Shown here: positions 54,206 to 64,000 of the stretch, piece after piece
Numbering within the stretch: the first letter of the stretch is position 1
Layout: every line of letters starts with the position of its first letter
NCBI GenBank assembly: GCA_033964015.1
Contig: CM066924.1
Location: 6,120,251-6,184,250 of the forward strand
Origin: Scolanthus callimorphus
Taxonomy: Eukaryota > Cnidaria > Anthozoa > Actiniaria > Edwardsiidae
DNA length: 64,000 nucleotides
Direction of reading: 5' to 3'
The notes under the pieces: model-generated
What the model was told of the DNA's origin: nothing
Seen by the model: the letters and a program-made list of their open reading frames with translations, nothing else
Databases searched by the model: none
Position numbers and translations under genes: made by a program

Positions 54206-55969
54206 GGTGACTCATTCGAAATTCAAAATGCACCCAACTGTGTCTAGAGCGCAAATCTGCGTCGTCAAACTAACGGCTATAACTTTTGTGTCTTTTCCTC
54301 TATTGTTATAATTATTTTTTCAAATCCTACTTTAATGATGTATAAATATGCTACTGGGAACCGATCTTCTTGAAAACATTTTTAGAAGTCACAATCTAAA
54401 TTTTTGTGAGGCCCTAATTTCATATTCCGGTCGTACTAGAAAAAAAATTTGCCGGTTTTTTTGGCTGAAATTTCAGGAGTCGATTCCAGTTGTAGTGATC
54501 TCGAATCAAGCGAAGTTACAGAAAATTCGTCGGAACAGAAACGCGGTAATAAAATACCGTCAGTTATGGTCAACTGTGACCAAAATAGAACGCTGATTCT
54601 GGTTGGCTTGAATTGAATTTTAATAGTGCTCCGAAAACTCATTATTTTGGGCTCTTCCCTCGGCACTATGTTGTATAGCAATGTATTAAACTTTATCGAG
54701 GGTCCGATTTCAAATACCATGAACTACTAAAATGTTTCAACATTATCTACCGAGGAAAGAAATTGTGAAAGACCAATGAATTTATTACAAGAATGTCGCA
54801 TTAAAATGTGTCGTTATTAGGTATTATTTCTTGCTAAGATTTATATAGACGAGAAGTTTGTGGCATTGGTAAAACTTAGTAACCCGGTTTGACCATTATA
54901 TTTGCTTATTTGGCATAGAAGAAAATTACAAAGTTACGACATTCGCCCTCTGGTTTTGCACGCAGATTTGAAGCTCTCTTGTTTATGAATGATAATGAAA
55001 TCTGAAGTTTTTCCAGGGGGAGCTCATTAGGCCAAATCTAATCAATAGCAGTCACGCTCCGAAATAGCAATTGTCTGTTAAGTCCCTATGGAACAAAAAA
55101 AGAGTCGACGATAAACGTTTTCTTTGTTCGATGATTAGAGTTGGCCTACTGTGTCCCCCTGGCAAAATGCGAGATTTCATTACCATTCATAAACAAGACA
55201 GCTTCAAATCTGCGTGCATGACCAGAGGGCGACCGCCGTAACTTTAACAATTTTCTCTATATCAAATAAGCACGCAAGATGTTCAAACTTGCTTACTAAA
55301 TATTACCAATGCCACAAGCTTCTCGTCTATATACATCTTAGCAAGAAATAATACGTAATAACAACACATTTTAACTCGACATTCTTGTAATAAATTCATT
55401 GCGCTTTCACAATTCTTTCCTCGGTAGATAATGTTCGAACATTTTAGTATTTCATGGTATTTACAATCTGACCTTCGGTAAAGTTTAATACATTACTATA
55501 CAACATAGTGCCGGTGGAAGAGCCCAAAATAATGAGTTTTCGGAGCACTATTAAAATTCAATTCAAGCCAAGCAGAATCAGCGTTCTAATCTGGCAAAAG
55601 TTGACCATAACTGACGGTATTTTTATTACCGCGTTTCTGTTCCGACGAATTTTCTGTAACTTCACTTGATTTGAGATCACTACAACTGGAATCGATTCCT
55701 GGAATTTCAGCCAAAAAAACCGGCAAAATTTTTTTCTAGTACGACCGGAATATGAAATTAGGGCCTCACAAAAATTTAGATTGTGACTTCCAAAAATGTT
55801 TTCAAGAAGATCGGTTCCCAGTAGCATATTTATACATCAGTAAAGTAGGATTTGAAAAAATAATTATAACAATAGAGGAAAAGACACAAAAGTTATAGCC
55901 GTTAGTTTGACGACGCAGATTTGCGCTCTAGACACAGTTGGGTGCATTTTGAATTTCGAATGAGTCACC
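54206..55969. mobile_element. 1.76-kb foldback element in a TTAA target
   Basis: Ends ggtgactcattcgaaattca and its complement, flanked by TTAA at 54202-54205 and 55970-55973. The two halves (54206 to about 55030 and about 55150-55969) are near-perfect inverted copies, so the whole element is one long hairpin around a centre of about 120 bases, itself bounded by ccaggggga/tccccctgg. TTAA duplication is typical of piggyBac and Kolobok groups. No transposase is present. Confidence 0.9.
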
Positions 55970-55973
55970 TTAA

Positions 55974-57258
55974 CCAGAGCTCCCCCAACTCGTCACCGCG
56001 GGGGAGGCTCTGGTGGCAAAAAAGAGCCTTCGCTGATTGGCTAAAATGGCGCGCTGCGTATATAGGTTTATCTCGCTAATGTAAACGTGTCTTGCTAAAT
56101 AAATACCATGGAGTTATTATGCGGGACGGGACACCGCGGCAAAACGCGGTTCACATACGCTAAAGATTCACTGGCCTGTGAAATGAAGACATTTTGAAGA
56201 AATATTCATAACAACAGCGAATTGTAAATTTTGAACCATAATTTTCGCCTCGGGAGGCTGTCACGCAACTGCGCAGCTGTTCTGCGCATCTCAAAACAAA
56301 GAAGTATCGTCCCGTAACGATGGCCAGCGAAGGCTGAAAACCACGAAAAGAATCCGTTTTAATCTCACTATTTCTCGATCCATCCGACCAAATGTTTACG
56401 TTTTACATATTCTTATTCAATAGTTTTCTGATAGGATGGTCTAAATAGTTTTGCTCAGTGACCGTTTCTCGAGCATGCGCGTATCGTGACACCCTCCCCT
56501 TAAGTTTGTGTCTGACGCTTACGTTCTCCAAATTTCCAAGACAGCACGGGATATTTTTGTTATGTCTATTTTTGTTATTTCTTTTGTTTTCATTTCACAG
56601 GAAGTGAATCTTAAGCACATGGCAATGCCTTTTGCTCTGGTGTTGATTCTAGCCTGCCCGCAGGCGCTCTTGTTTCTGGCTCTTTACACACGTGGCAAAG
56701 CGCGCGCACGTTGTTTTGAGGCTTGTTTTTTGGTAGAAGCTTTTTGAGAGCTTTCGTGCACATGAGAGCCTGCCAGGATCAAGGCCGGTGTTTTTTACTG
56801 GGCGCCCCCTGACACACCCCCAAAATAGCACGCGTGATCGAGTTGTCAATTACTTGTCAGCTGTCAAAATACAGCCAATGAGCGTACAATGTTCACGTAA
56901 ATCATACTTTTTGTTGCAGTGTTTTTATTTCGCGCCTGAATTTATTACATTTTTCAGAGGAATCGATGTATTTGTTGAATTATTTCCATATTGTAAAGCA
57001 GATAAAAGGGCTGAAAACATTTGTAGACCTACCACGTTGTTTGTTGCTGGAAAGACTTGAAATGCAAAAACTCGTACTCAGTGTTTTTTTTTGTCAAAAT
57101 GAAAATCAGAAAATCTACCACCACTATCGCAAAACCATTTCCTCCACAACATTTGTTCTTAAACAACTTTCTTTTAGTAAAATGTAGGTGACAAACGTCT
57201 GTAGTCTTTTACTAAACGACTGATTTTGAAACGCTAGGCCGTGTGAACACTGTTGTAA
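55974..57258. other. no gene recognised
   Basis: GC-richer mixed sequence. agcctgcccgcaggcgctct (56653) and gagagcctgccagg (56763) look like parts of a diverged palindromic repeat. An open frame at 56508-56747 is hydrophobic (PFALVLILACPQALLFLALY), but it overlaps this repeat and is not called. Confidence 0.45.
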
Positions 57259-57295
57259 TATATAGATTTAGCCACTGGCTAAAAGCGGAGCTCCC
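57259..57295 (+). repeat. 35-bp interspersed motif, copy 4
   Basis: tatatagatttagccactgg then ctaaaagcggagctccc, matching 16121-16155 in the same orientation. Confidence 0.75.
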
Positions 57296-57807
57296 GGTTA
57301 CATGTTTCCGTGAGAATAAATCATGGTTGTCATGGGTACATTGTTTGTCACCGTGGACTGGCTGTGTGGAAGACTATAACCTACCCAATGGAATGATTCT
57401 AACAAAGCACAATCATACCATAAAGAGAAAAGTTTTTATTTGTCAATATATATATTCATAAAAGATTCAAGAAATACCATGGAATGAGCAGAGAAATTCA
57501 GAAAAGTTGGTTGTCAATTTTGGTATTTGTATTCATCCTGCTTTGTATGTATTGGAAATTCCAATGGTAAGGGAAGGAATGGTAAGGGAAGGGCCATCCC
57601 AATTCATGAGCTTTTCAGGGGAGGGACCATTTCCATTACATCAATTGTCCTTTCAAGAGCTACCACTTTATGAGTTACGGAATTGTTCTCGGAGGGCTTG
57701 GAACATAACATTACACAAAGGTGAGTGAAGAGTTGTACCTTTCCTAGTCGATCCCATGCACATTACATGGATGTTTCCTAAAAGACGCATGAGAGGGCAT
57801 TTTTTTA

Positions 57808-57952
57808 ATTGTGTGGTCCCAGAAAATATCCATACCCCTCCCTCTCGAAAGGTTGGTAAAAATACAGTACTTGTATGGAAAAGATCAGGTAAATCGATCC
57901 CAATCCCTCCAGAATTTCCATGGGGGAGGGGTATGGATATATTGTGGAACCA
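57808..57952. mobile_element. 145-bp MITE, family B, second copy
   Basis: Ends gtgtggtcccagaaaatatc (then catacccctccc) and gtggaaccacac are inverted. The middle has acagtacttgtatgga and aatttccatggggga. Confidence 0.7.
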
Positions 57953-58642
57953 CACTTTGCTGAAATTCCCAAAGAAAAAAAACTACCTACCCTATGTTCA
58001 AAACCCATCATGTATGATGTATGGTTAATTTGGTTAACACAATGATGTAACAAAAGATTTTAACAAGCTGGAGATTTATATGGTGCAAATGAGGAGTCTT
58101 CAGTTCATGGAAATCTAGAGCAAGTAATCTATTGTTTTAATGTTCACAAACCAGATGATATAACAATCATGGATACATTTTCTTTTCAAAAACACAAGAC
58201 AGAGTCATGAGCAGGCTATACTAGTTTTTATGTATAATATCATCTTAGTACCTCAGCTATAATTGAATTGTAGCAGCATTGCATTCTCACTAGCTGGCAT
58301 AGGCTAATTGTAAACAAAGTTGGTTGATGCATTTACATCCCCTTAAATAATAAAAGCACTGCAAATGCATTAAACTGATTCTTGACAAGTATTTAGAAAT
58401 CATAATGCATAGACATATAGTCATTATTGTGACAGTACACCATGGGATGCATGTGCCGTTATTACAATAAAGTATTCAAAAAGTGTAATAAATGTAAACT
58501 TGGAAAAGAAAGAGGAGACAAGGCGATGCCATTACATATTGTATTCTAATTCATGAATGGCAGGGGGGAGGAGGGGGGAGGAGGGGGGGGGGGGTAGGCC
58601 TTGCCCTTCCACTGTTTTCTGTAAAGTTTTCCCTCTTATCTC

Positions 58643-58755
58643 TCATTGCCATACATACTCTCTTATGAACTTCAAAGTCTGTTCTGCAGTCCATGTAAAA
58701 CTATTTATATAATTTTTGGCCTGTCCAAGAGCCATTTCTGGCTGCTGCTTTGTCG
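58643..58755 (-). CDS. terminal exon with a trihelix/Myb-like start
   Basis: Acceptor tttcaatttcag|cg, two lead bases, then 36 codons and TGA (58643-58645). It reads TKQQPEMALGQAKNYINSFT and then WTAEQTLKFIREYVWQ. The W-T-x-E-x-T-L-x-F-I pattern resembles the start of the first helix of a Myb/trihelix/MADF-like DNA-binding domain, but the exon ends right after it, so the domain is incomplete or this is an alternative end. It requires an upstream exon that leaves one base; the first exon at 60592-60696 leaves none, so an exon between is missing. Confidence 0.45.
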
Positions 58756-59254
58756 CTGAAATTGAAAGAGAAAAGCAATAAGTCTGATGAAAAAAGCTTA
58801 AAGACAAATCTTCTATTTTCAGTCTTAAATAATACCATGCATGGCTAATTGGATACTATACATGTACATTTTAGTGATGAATTCATGAAATCAAGAATGA
58901 ATGAAATGATTTCTAATTGTTTAGTCTATGATTGACTAATTCCATCTCGTTCAGTTTCGAGAGTGGTTTTCCTAGACCCGTGAAGACATATAATATTCAA
59001 AGTGTAGTTGTCAAGACAGCACATTAGAGAACAAAGAAATTAGAGTGCATTAGTGGTAAGTATGCTATTTCACGGATTTATCAAAACCAGTTTACTGTAT
59101 TTGGCACATCAGATATTAATATTAAGGAACGTTAAAGAGTGGAGGCCAAGAGGTGTCCATGGAGAAGAAGAACCGGGATGCTTGACATGGTAAAGGATGC
59201 AAATTGCATCATCACCGAAGGGACAGGAACTTCCAGAGGGTTGGGGGCAGGTCA

Positions 59255-59392
59255 ATTACCTGATTTCTTCCATACAAGTACTGTATTTTCCTTTGGAAAT
59301 ATCAGATGGGTAGAGAGATCACTTTTTCAACACCTGCTCTGTGTGTGTGTGGAGGGGAGGGGGGGGGGGGAATTTTCTGGAAGCACACATTG
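59255..59392. mobile_element. partial MITE, family B, third copy
   Basis: Shares ccatacaagtactgtatttt and a G-run followed by ttttctggaagcacaca with the other copies. The left end is lost. Confidence 0.55.
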
Positions 59393-59849
59393 AAAAAAGA
59401 TTTGAATCATTTCAATCTGTCATTTCAAGGGTAAAACAGTACTTGATGATTTGGTTGTTTTACATTTTTCCAAAGGTTATTTGTTTGACATCTTTTTGCC
59501 AAAAAATATTTACATGACCTAAATTCTAGATGCAATCACAAAAATCGGTCCCAAAAATCTTGGCAGTAATGTATGCTCAGTATAGATTGAGTTATATAAT
59601 AATAAATAATAATTTATTGATTTATAGTGTGCTTTTTAACATATAATGATCAAAAGCGCATTACACAGTATCTAACTATTAATATAATCTAACTCACATA
59701 TTATGTACAATTTAAAATATATATACAATAAAATATAGGGATAATGGTAGATAAAAGATAATGAATAATATAAAATACATAAAGTTATATTTAATATATA
59801 TTGACGCCCCCCTCCCCCTCCATAAATAATGACCGGTCCCTAAACAGCA

Positions 59850-59987
59850 GGGGCCGGTTTCTAGAAGGCCAGTTAAGAGTTATCAGTGGATAACCGCTTA
59901 TCCAACGGATAAATCCAGAACAAATCCTATAGAACAGATAACTTTTATCCGTGGATAACTTTATCCAACCTTTCAGGAACCGGTCCC
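59850..59987. mobile_element. 138-bp palindromic MITE
   Basis: Ends ggggccggtttctaga and ggaaccggtccc are inverted. The middle has gttatc-ggataac inverted repeats (gtggataaccgcttatcca and tatccgtggataac). Confidence 0.65.
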
Positions 59988-60591
59988 AGGAAGTTAGCAG
60001 AGAAAAGAGATTAGTTCATCAATAAGTACACTGCCACTCTGACAGTCTACAATCCAACATGGGTGCAAATAACAATAGGATTACCGTAGTTTTGTAATTA
60101 AGTACTTAATTAAGTTTTTGTTTTCTTGAGTTATAGATCAATTTCAGTTTTCTATTTCTTAGACATGTCAACTTGTGAATGCAGAGAAGAGAGGCCTGTG
60201 GTAGCAGGAAAACAAAAACAAATGACATAATTTTCCCATCCTTACCGTGTTTTCTAGGAGGGGAATTCCAGAATGTGGAATTTTAGGCGAGGAAAACACG
60301 CATAACCCGCAGTTGTGAGAGGAAGTTGGCAGGTGCCAAAAATACTAGCTTTGCCTTGAAGTCTGGTTTTCTCTTCTAGTTTTCATTTTTGTGACATTCC
60401 TTCGCTTTCCAAAACATGTCACGACTCGGTCGTTCGGTCTTGGACTATTAATTAAATAAAGGTTTCTGTTCTGTTCTAAGTTAAGTCAAATCCTAAGTTT
60501 ACTCCTTCCGATCCTGCCGATTCGCGAGTCGTCCCGGATTCAAACTATCAAAATGCAATTTTCGATATACACAATGAACAGCGACGTTTAC

Positions 60592-60696
60592 CTTTATTCC
60601 TGTGTGTAGAAACAACTTTAGTGTATCATGCCTGAACTCCCATCTCCCTATAAAGAAATTACAAAGTGAGTTTAAACAACTCGCAAGGGCCGCCAT
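60592..60696 (-). CDS. candidate first coding exon of a minus-strand gene
   Basis: ATG at 60696-60694 and 35 codons (MAALASCLNSLCNFFIGRWE, then FRHDTLKLFLHTGIK) to a donor, aag|gtaaac (60592/60591), with no base carried. The surroundings upstream are promoter-like. No homologue recognised. It may belong with the trihelix-like exon at 58643-58755. Confidence 0.45.
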
Positions 60697-60892
60697 TAAA
60701 CTTAAGATTTAGACTCGTCTCCCCTCACACTGTTATTTCTCCTACTTATCAAACCGTATCGACTAACACTTAAGTTAACTACCGTTATGTGGAAATCAAA
60801 ACAAAGTTTTATTCAATTAACCAAGTAAGTAATCTAGCAAAGCAGTATTTGGGTAGTTCATGACTTTCATGTGATCCAGGCTAGCTTCGCTC

Positions 60893-61075
60893 TAAAACAA
60901 CAAATACGGCGACAGTCGACAACAATATTACAAAGTGAATAAAAACCCACCTTTTACGGTTCCTCCATGTAACTTAATTTTAGTCGCTCTAAAACAACAA
61001 ATTCGGCGACAGTCGACAACAATATTACAAAGTGAATAAAAACCCACCTTTTACGGTTCCTCCATGTAATTTTAG
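60893..61075. repeat. about 95-bp tandem duplication upstream of the minus-strand gene
   Basis: ctctaaaacaacaaatacgg ... cctccatgtaa at 60893-60975 is repeated at 60987-61070 with few changes. On the minus strand each copy has a donor-like aaaag|gtgggt after ggaggaaccg, so it may be a duplicated 5' untranslated exon. Confidence 0.65.
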
Positions 61076-61388
61076 TCCCCCAAAAAGCCACTGTTCTATT
61101 ATAAACGCCTCGTGTCCGCTAGACCACGACTGTAGTGTTTCATGTTTGTCACACGCGTTTGTCATAGTTGGCTGCTCGCCGAATCTCGCCTCTCGGCTTT
61201 CTTGTTGTCAACGAGAAGAACTATTTAATTGACTTCTACATACACTTGTTGCTCCGAAATTTGCGTAGTACGATTCTGTTGGTTCTCACAGCCGCTCCCA
61301 AGTGTAGTTTCGTCTTGTGCATTGGCCACGAATCGAAGTAACTCAATTTTATAAATCTTTCTCGGTTTCTTCTTGGTTTCCTGTAGTG

Positions 61389-61595
61389 TGACGTCAGTAT
61401 CGAGCGAGCAGCGCCCCCCTGACTGCCTACCCCTCCCCCTGTCGCGTCGCTCGGCTCCATGTTGTGACGTCACCGGCGAGTGATCGCGAACGCGCGACCA
61501 TCACCAAAGCATCGACCACCCACCCCTCCCCAGTCATTCGGGTGTCACTCACTTGGCGGCGCCATGTTGTGACGTCATGCCAATCTGTGACGTCA
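61389..61595. promoter_or_regulatory. promoter-like stretch with four perfect CRE sites
   Basis: TGACGTCA occurs at 61389-61396, 61465-61472, 61570-61577 and 61588-61595. Two lie in the repeated phrase ccatgttgtgacgtca. The block is richer in CpG than its surroundings. CREB/ATF proteins bind this octamer. It lies between the minus-strand exon at 60.6 kb and the plus-strand candidates at 61.6 and 63.7 kb, so it could be a shared promoter. Confidence 0.5.
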
Positions 61596-61618
61596 GTCCT
61601 CACGACACGCACGGGAAA

Positions 61619-61668
61619 ATGGCGGGAAATCTCGACGTCGAAAATTCACTTGCATCCCTTTGCGACCT
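61619..61668 (+). CDS. candidate first coding exon (MAGNLDVENSLASLCD)
   Basis: ATG in a good context (gaaaatggcggg) just after the CRE cluster. It reads MAGNLDVENSLASLCDL and reaches TGA unless spliced; a weak donor, ct|gtgatg, is available at 61668/61669. Only its position supports it. Confidence 0.25.
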
Positions 61669-61722
61669 GTGATGCTTTGGGTACCCTGTGGGAATTCATA
61701 CATGCCACAGCTGTTTCTGACT

Positions 61723-62425
61723 CAATCTCGTTCCCAGAGCCCGCGTATCTTTTAGGCCAGCGCCAAGATACGGAGCTCTGGAATAATCAAGTCATGCGAC
61801 GATTTTCATTGGCTCGTCGTTCCTCTCCACTGCCCATGCGCGCGATTTGAATTCGGAGGAAATCTAACAGAAAATATTTTTCACACAAGCATCACCTGTT
61901 GGGCGAAAACATATTTCCGGTATCAAACGCTGCGCATCAAAGTCTTTCCACTTGTAGATCTATTCTTATGAATTTTCGTAAGCATTTCGTAAGATCAATT
62001 TTCCAAAACTAGCGTTATAACAAGACAAATCATGCAACAAAAGTCTTGATTCTGAGGCAAATGTTCAGTTGTTGACAAGATTTGTCGCGCGCGCGCTGCT
62101 GACGAAGATCACGCCACTTTCGATGTCAAGCAGAACGCGCGCTCTTTTGCTAAAACAAAACCTGCTCAAAACTTAGTGAAATATCTCAGTAATTCATGTT
62201 TTTAAAGCTCTTTTTGGCTGGTTTTATAACCACGACTGTAAAATGTGAAAAATTCCTATAACATATTGAAGAAGTGTGTGATAAATCCATGATTTTAGTA
62301 GCGGTCAAGGTCAAACGCATGCGCACTGAAGAGTACCCAGATTTTGGGTATAAAAAAATTGATTATTCCAGAGCCCTGTATCTTGTCGCTGGCTCAAAGA
62401 TACGCGGGCTCTGGGAACGAGATTG
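61723..62425. mobile_element. 703-bp MITE with about 67-bp TIRs and 9-bp TSD
   Basis: Ends caatctcgttcccagagccc and complement, continuing through gcgtatctt and agccagcg for about 67 bases. Flanked by tttctgact at 61714-61722 and 62426-62434. Long TIRs with a 9-bp duplication are typical of Mutator-like elements. No transposase inside. Confidence 0.85.
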
Positions 62426-62434
62426 TTTCTGACT

Positions 62435-63163
62435 AGTCATAGAGTTTGAGCATGCGCATCAAATACCCTCCTTCCAGACCAACTTTCGGCCGAGTGCGTT
62501 CGGTCTCCCTGTGGTGGCAAGAAGAAGGCCTGGTGTTTGACAAGGAAAATCGTGGCATTCGCGCGTTCGATTTCAGTTCGAACGGGTTTTGGATGTTGTC
62601 AGAGAATTAATCTCACTGTTCGATATGATTTTGTCCTATATTTCTACTCTTAAGGCAATATTTTGTCTTCTCCGAGTACTGGTGTCGATTTCAGCTAGTT
62701 CCAAAAGTCGAATTTTCGACAAGAAACTGTGAGAATCCTGAAGTTTTTGTTTTTGCTTTGTTGTGCTGTGGCTTCTTGTATTTTCAGTTTTTCGGACGTT
62801 TAGCTTATTCGCTTATCTTCAAAATTGGAGTTATTGCATGCTTGCAGTGCTTCCCTCCTGATTGTCTTGACTTAGAATTTTTGTAGCAACTTAACCAATT
62901 TTTTGGGGAAGCTGTGAGAGTATTTCTGAGATAAAATGAATTTTAGAATTGTCATGGAAGTTTATAATTCATTTACAATTGTTTACAGTAATATGGCAGC
63001 CAAATCCAAGACCAGACTAATGTGATCTGTCATATGGTGCAACTTGGGAAATAATTTTTCTTCTGGCATCTATTTTTGGTATGTAGCCATTAATGTCAAT
63101 GCAAGTTTCTAGAATTTTTCTTTTCACATTGTGGGGGAATTTCCACAGAGCAAGGCTCCAATT
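62435..63163. other. no gene recognised (possible intron)
   Basis: Sequence between the MITE and the terminal exon at 63677. No exon borders with a protein-like frame found. Confidence 0.4.
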
Positions 63164-63222
63164 AATTCCCAAGTATTTGTAGTAGGTTTGTGTGGGATTC
63201 CCAAGTATTTGTAGTAGGTTAG
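63164..63222. repeat. 29-bp tandem duplication
   Basis: attcccaagtatttgtagta then ggttngtgtg, twice, with one difference. Confidence 0.8.
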
Positions 63223-63676
63223 TGTGTTATGATGGATTGAGGGTACAGTGTGGACTATTACATGACTACTTTTCTGCAAAGAAACTCGAGCAGTCGCTGA
63301 ACAGTCTGAGTTTGATCTTGTATCCACTGCAGACAAAGTGGATTGTTTTCTGGGGTTATCATTATTTTACTGCTATATGAATATGCATGCTGGATGTGAT
63401 GATAAGGTTAAGCAGGGTCTGAGTTTATATTTACAAATTTATTTGAAAACAAAAATAATTGAATGGAAATTTGCCTGTTTTTTAAGTACCCTATATCAGA
63501 AATGGTCTCTGGTATAGAGCATATTCCAGATGGCTGTCATAACTCACAATAACTATGCAATCAATCATATAAATTTTTGTTTAAAATTGGATTTAGTTTC
63601 ACTACTGCATCACATGAAATCAGCTCTACACCCGTATGTACTATAATGTACTGACTCATTGTATGCTTTCTTCCAG

Positions 63677-63739
63677 GTTGCTGGAGCTGTCAGCTACATC
63701 CTGCTTCTGCTGATTAAATTGGGCCAGGGACAATATTGA
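63677..63739 (+). CDS. candidate terminal exon, hydrophobic C-terminus
   Basis: Acceptor tttcttccag| then VAGAVSYILLLLIKLGQGQY and TGA. The Ile/Leu run could be the end of a membrane segment. It would be the last exon of a plus-strand gene starting upstream, perhaps near 61.6 kb. Family unknown. Confidence 0.4.
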   Translation, partial: VAGAVSYILLLLIKLGQGQY

Positions 63740-64000
63740 TGGAGATAGCAAACACCTTTGTAGACTTTCATAGATAGTGAATACAAACATAATGCCTGCT
63801 GCATTTGGATAGGGTTGGGGGGACATTGAAACTTTCATGGGCCCAATCCTTTTGCCACCAGCTTTATTTAAATGTTGTTTTTAGAAATGGTTCTAGTGCC
63901 ATGGCAAGTTATCTAGCCTGAATCAAAGATAAATTGTATGTGTGAGCTAGCTTCTTTTACAGTAAATATATCAAGTCATTATGCACCAAACCAATGAGGA

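Noticed and set aside
56508..56747. Hydrophobic 79-codon open frame as a membrane protein
   Set aside because: Overlaps a palindromic repeat and lacks start or splice support.

Overview
This is animal genomic DNA: spliced exons with GT/AG borders, very dense transposable elements, and a 100-base run of N marking a scaffold gap (28227-28326). The mix of a Y2 Helitron with an intron, several palindromic MITE families, LINE relics, an intron-bearing cut-and-paste transposase and a GT10 fucosyltransferase suggests an invertebrate. An anthozoan cnidarian (stony coral or sea anemone) is my best guess, by inference from the general look of the repeats and not from a marker gene.

Layout. 1-5878 is one DNA transposon with 52-bp terminal inverted repeats (TIRs) and a decayed five-exon DDE-type transposase. 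7293-14690 holds minus-strand exons of an unrecognised acidic protein; their introns contain a pair of hairpins with identical loops and a 246-bp MITE. 11560-13300 is a LINE relic broken by two nested elements. 16.3-18.7 kb is MITEs, minisatellite and a duplication. 18813-28163 is Helitron territory on the minus strand: five palindromic cassettes at the 3' side, a frameshifted Rep/PIF1-helicase gene with an intron, and upstream a tandem array of a 75-nt phase-symmetric exon interrupted by a LINE and ending at the gap. 28.3-39.1 kb is MITEs and little else, with a hammerhead-ribozyme motif at 38222-38270. 39115-41335 is a satellite of 27 copies of about 83 bp. 41.5-47.4 kb is diverged segmental duplications. 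48-50.9 kb has MITEs, one likely exon and a six-copy CRE/E-box tandem array. 51.5-52.1 kb is a hairpin fused to a LINE fragment. 52918-54205 is a GT10 fucosyltransferase pseudogene with a 1.76-kb foldback element in a TTAA at its stop codon. 56-64 kb has MITEs and likely exons of two genes (minus strand, 60.7 to 58.6 kb; plus strand, ending at 63739) around a CRE-rich promoter-like stretch at 61.4-61.6 kb.

No intact long protein-coding gene is present. The large coding regions (transposase, Helitron, LINEs, fucosyltransferase) all carry frameshifts, while the short host-like exons are clean. All domain names rest on motifs read by eye.
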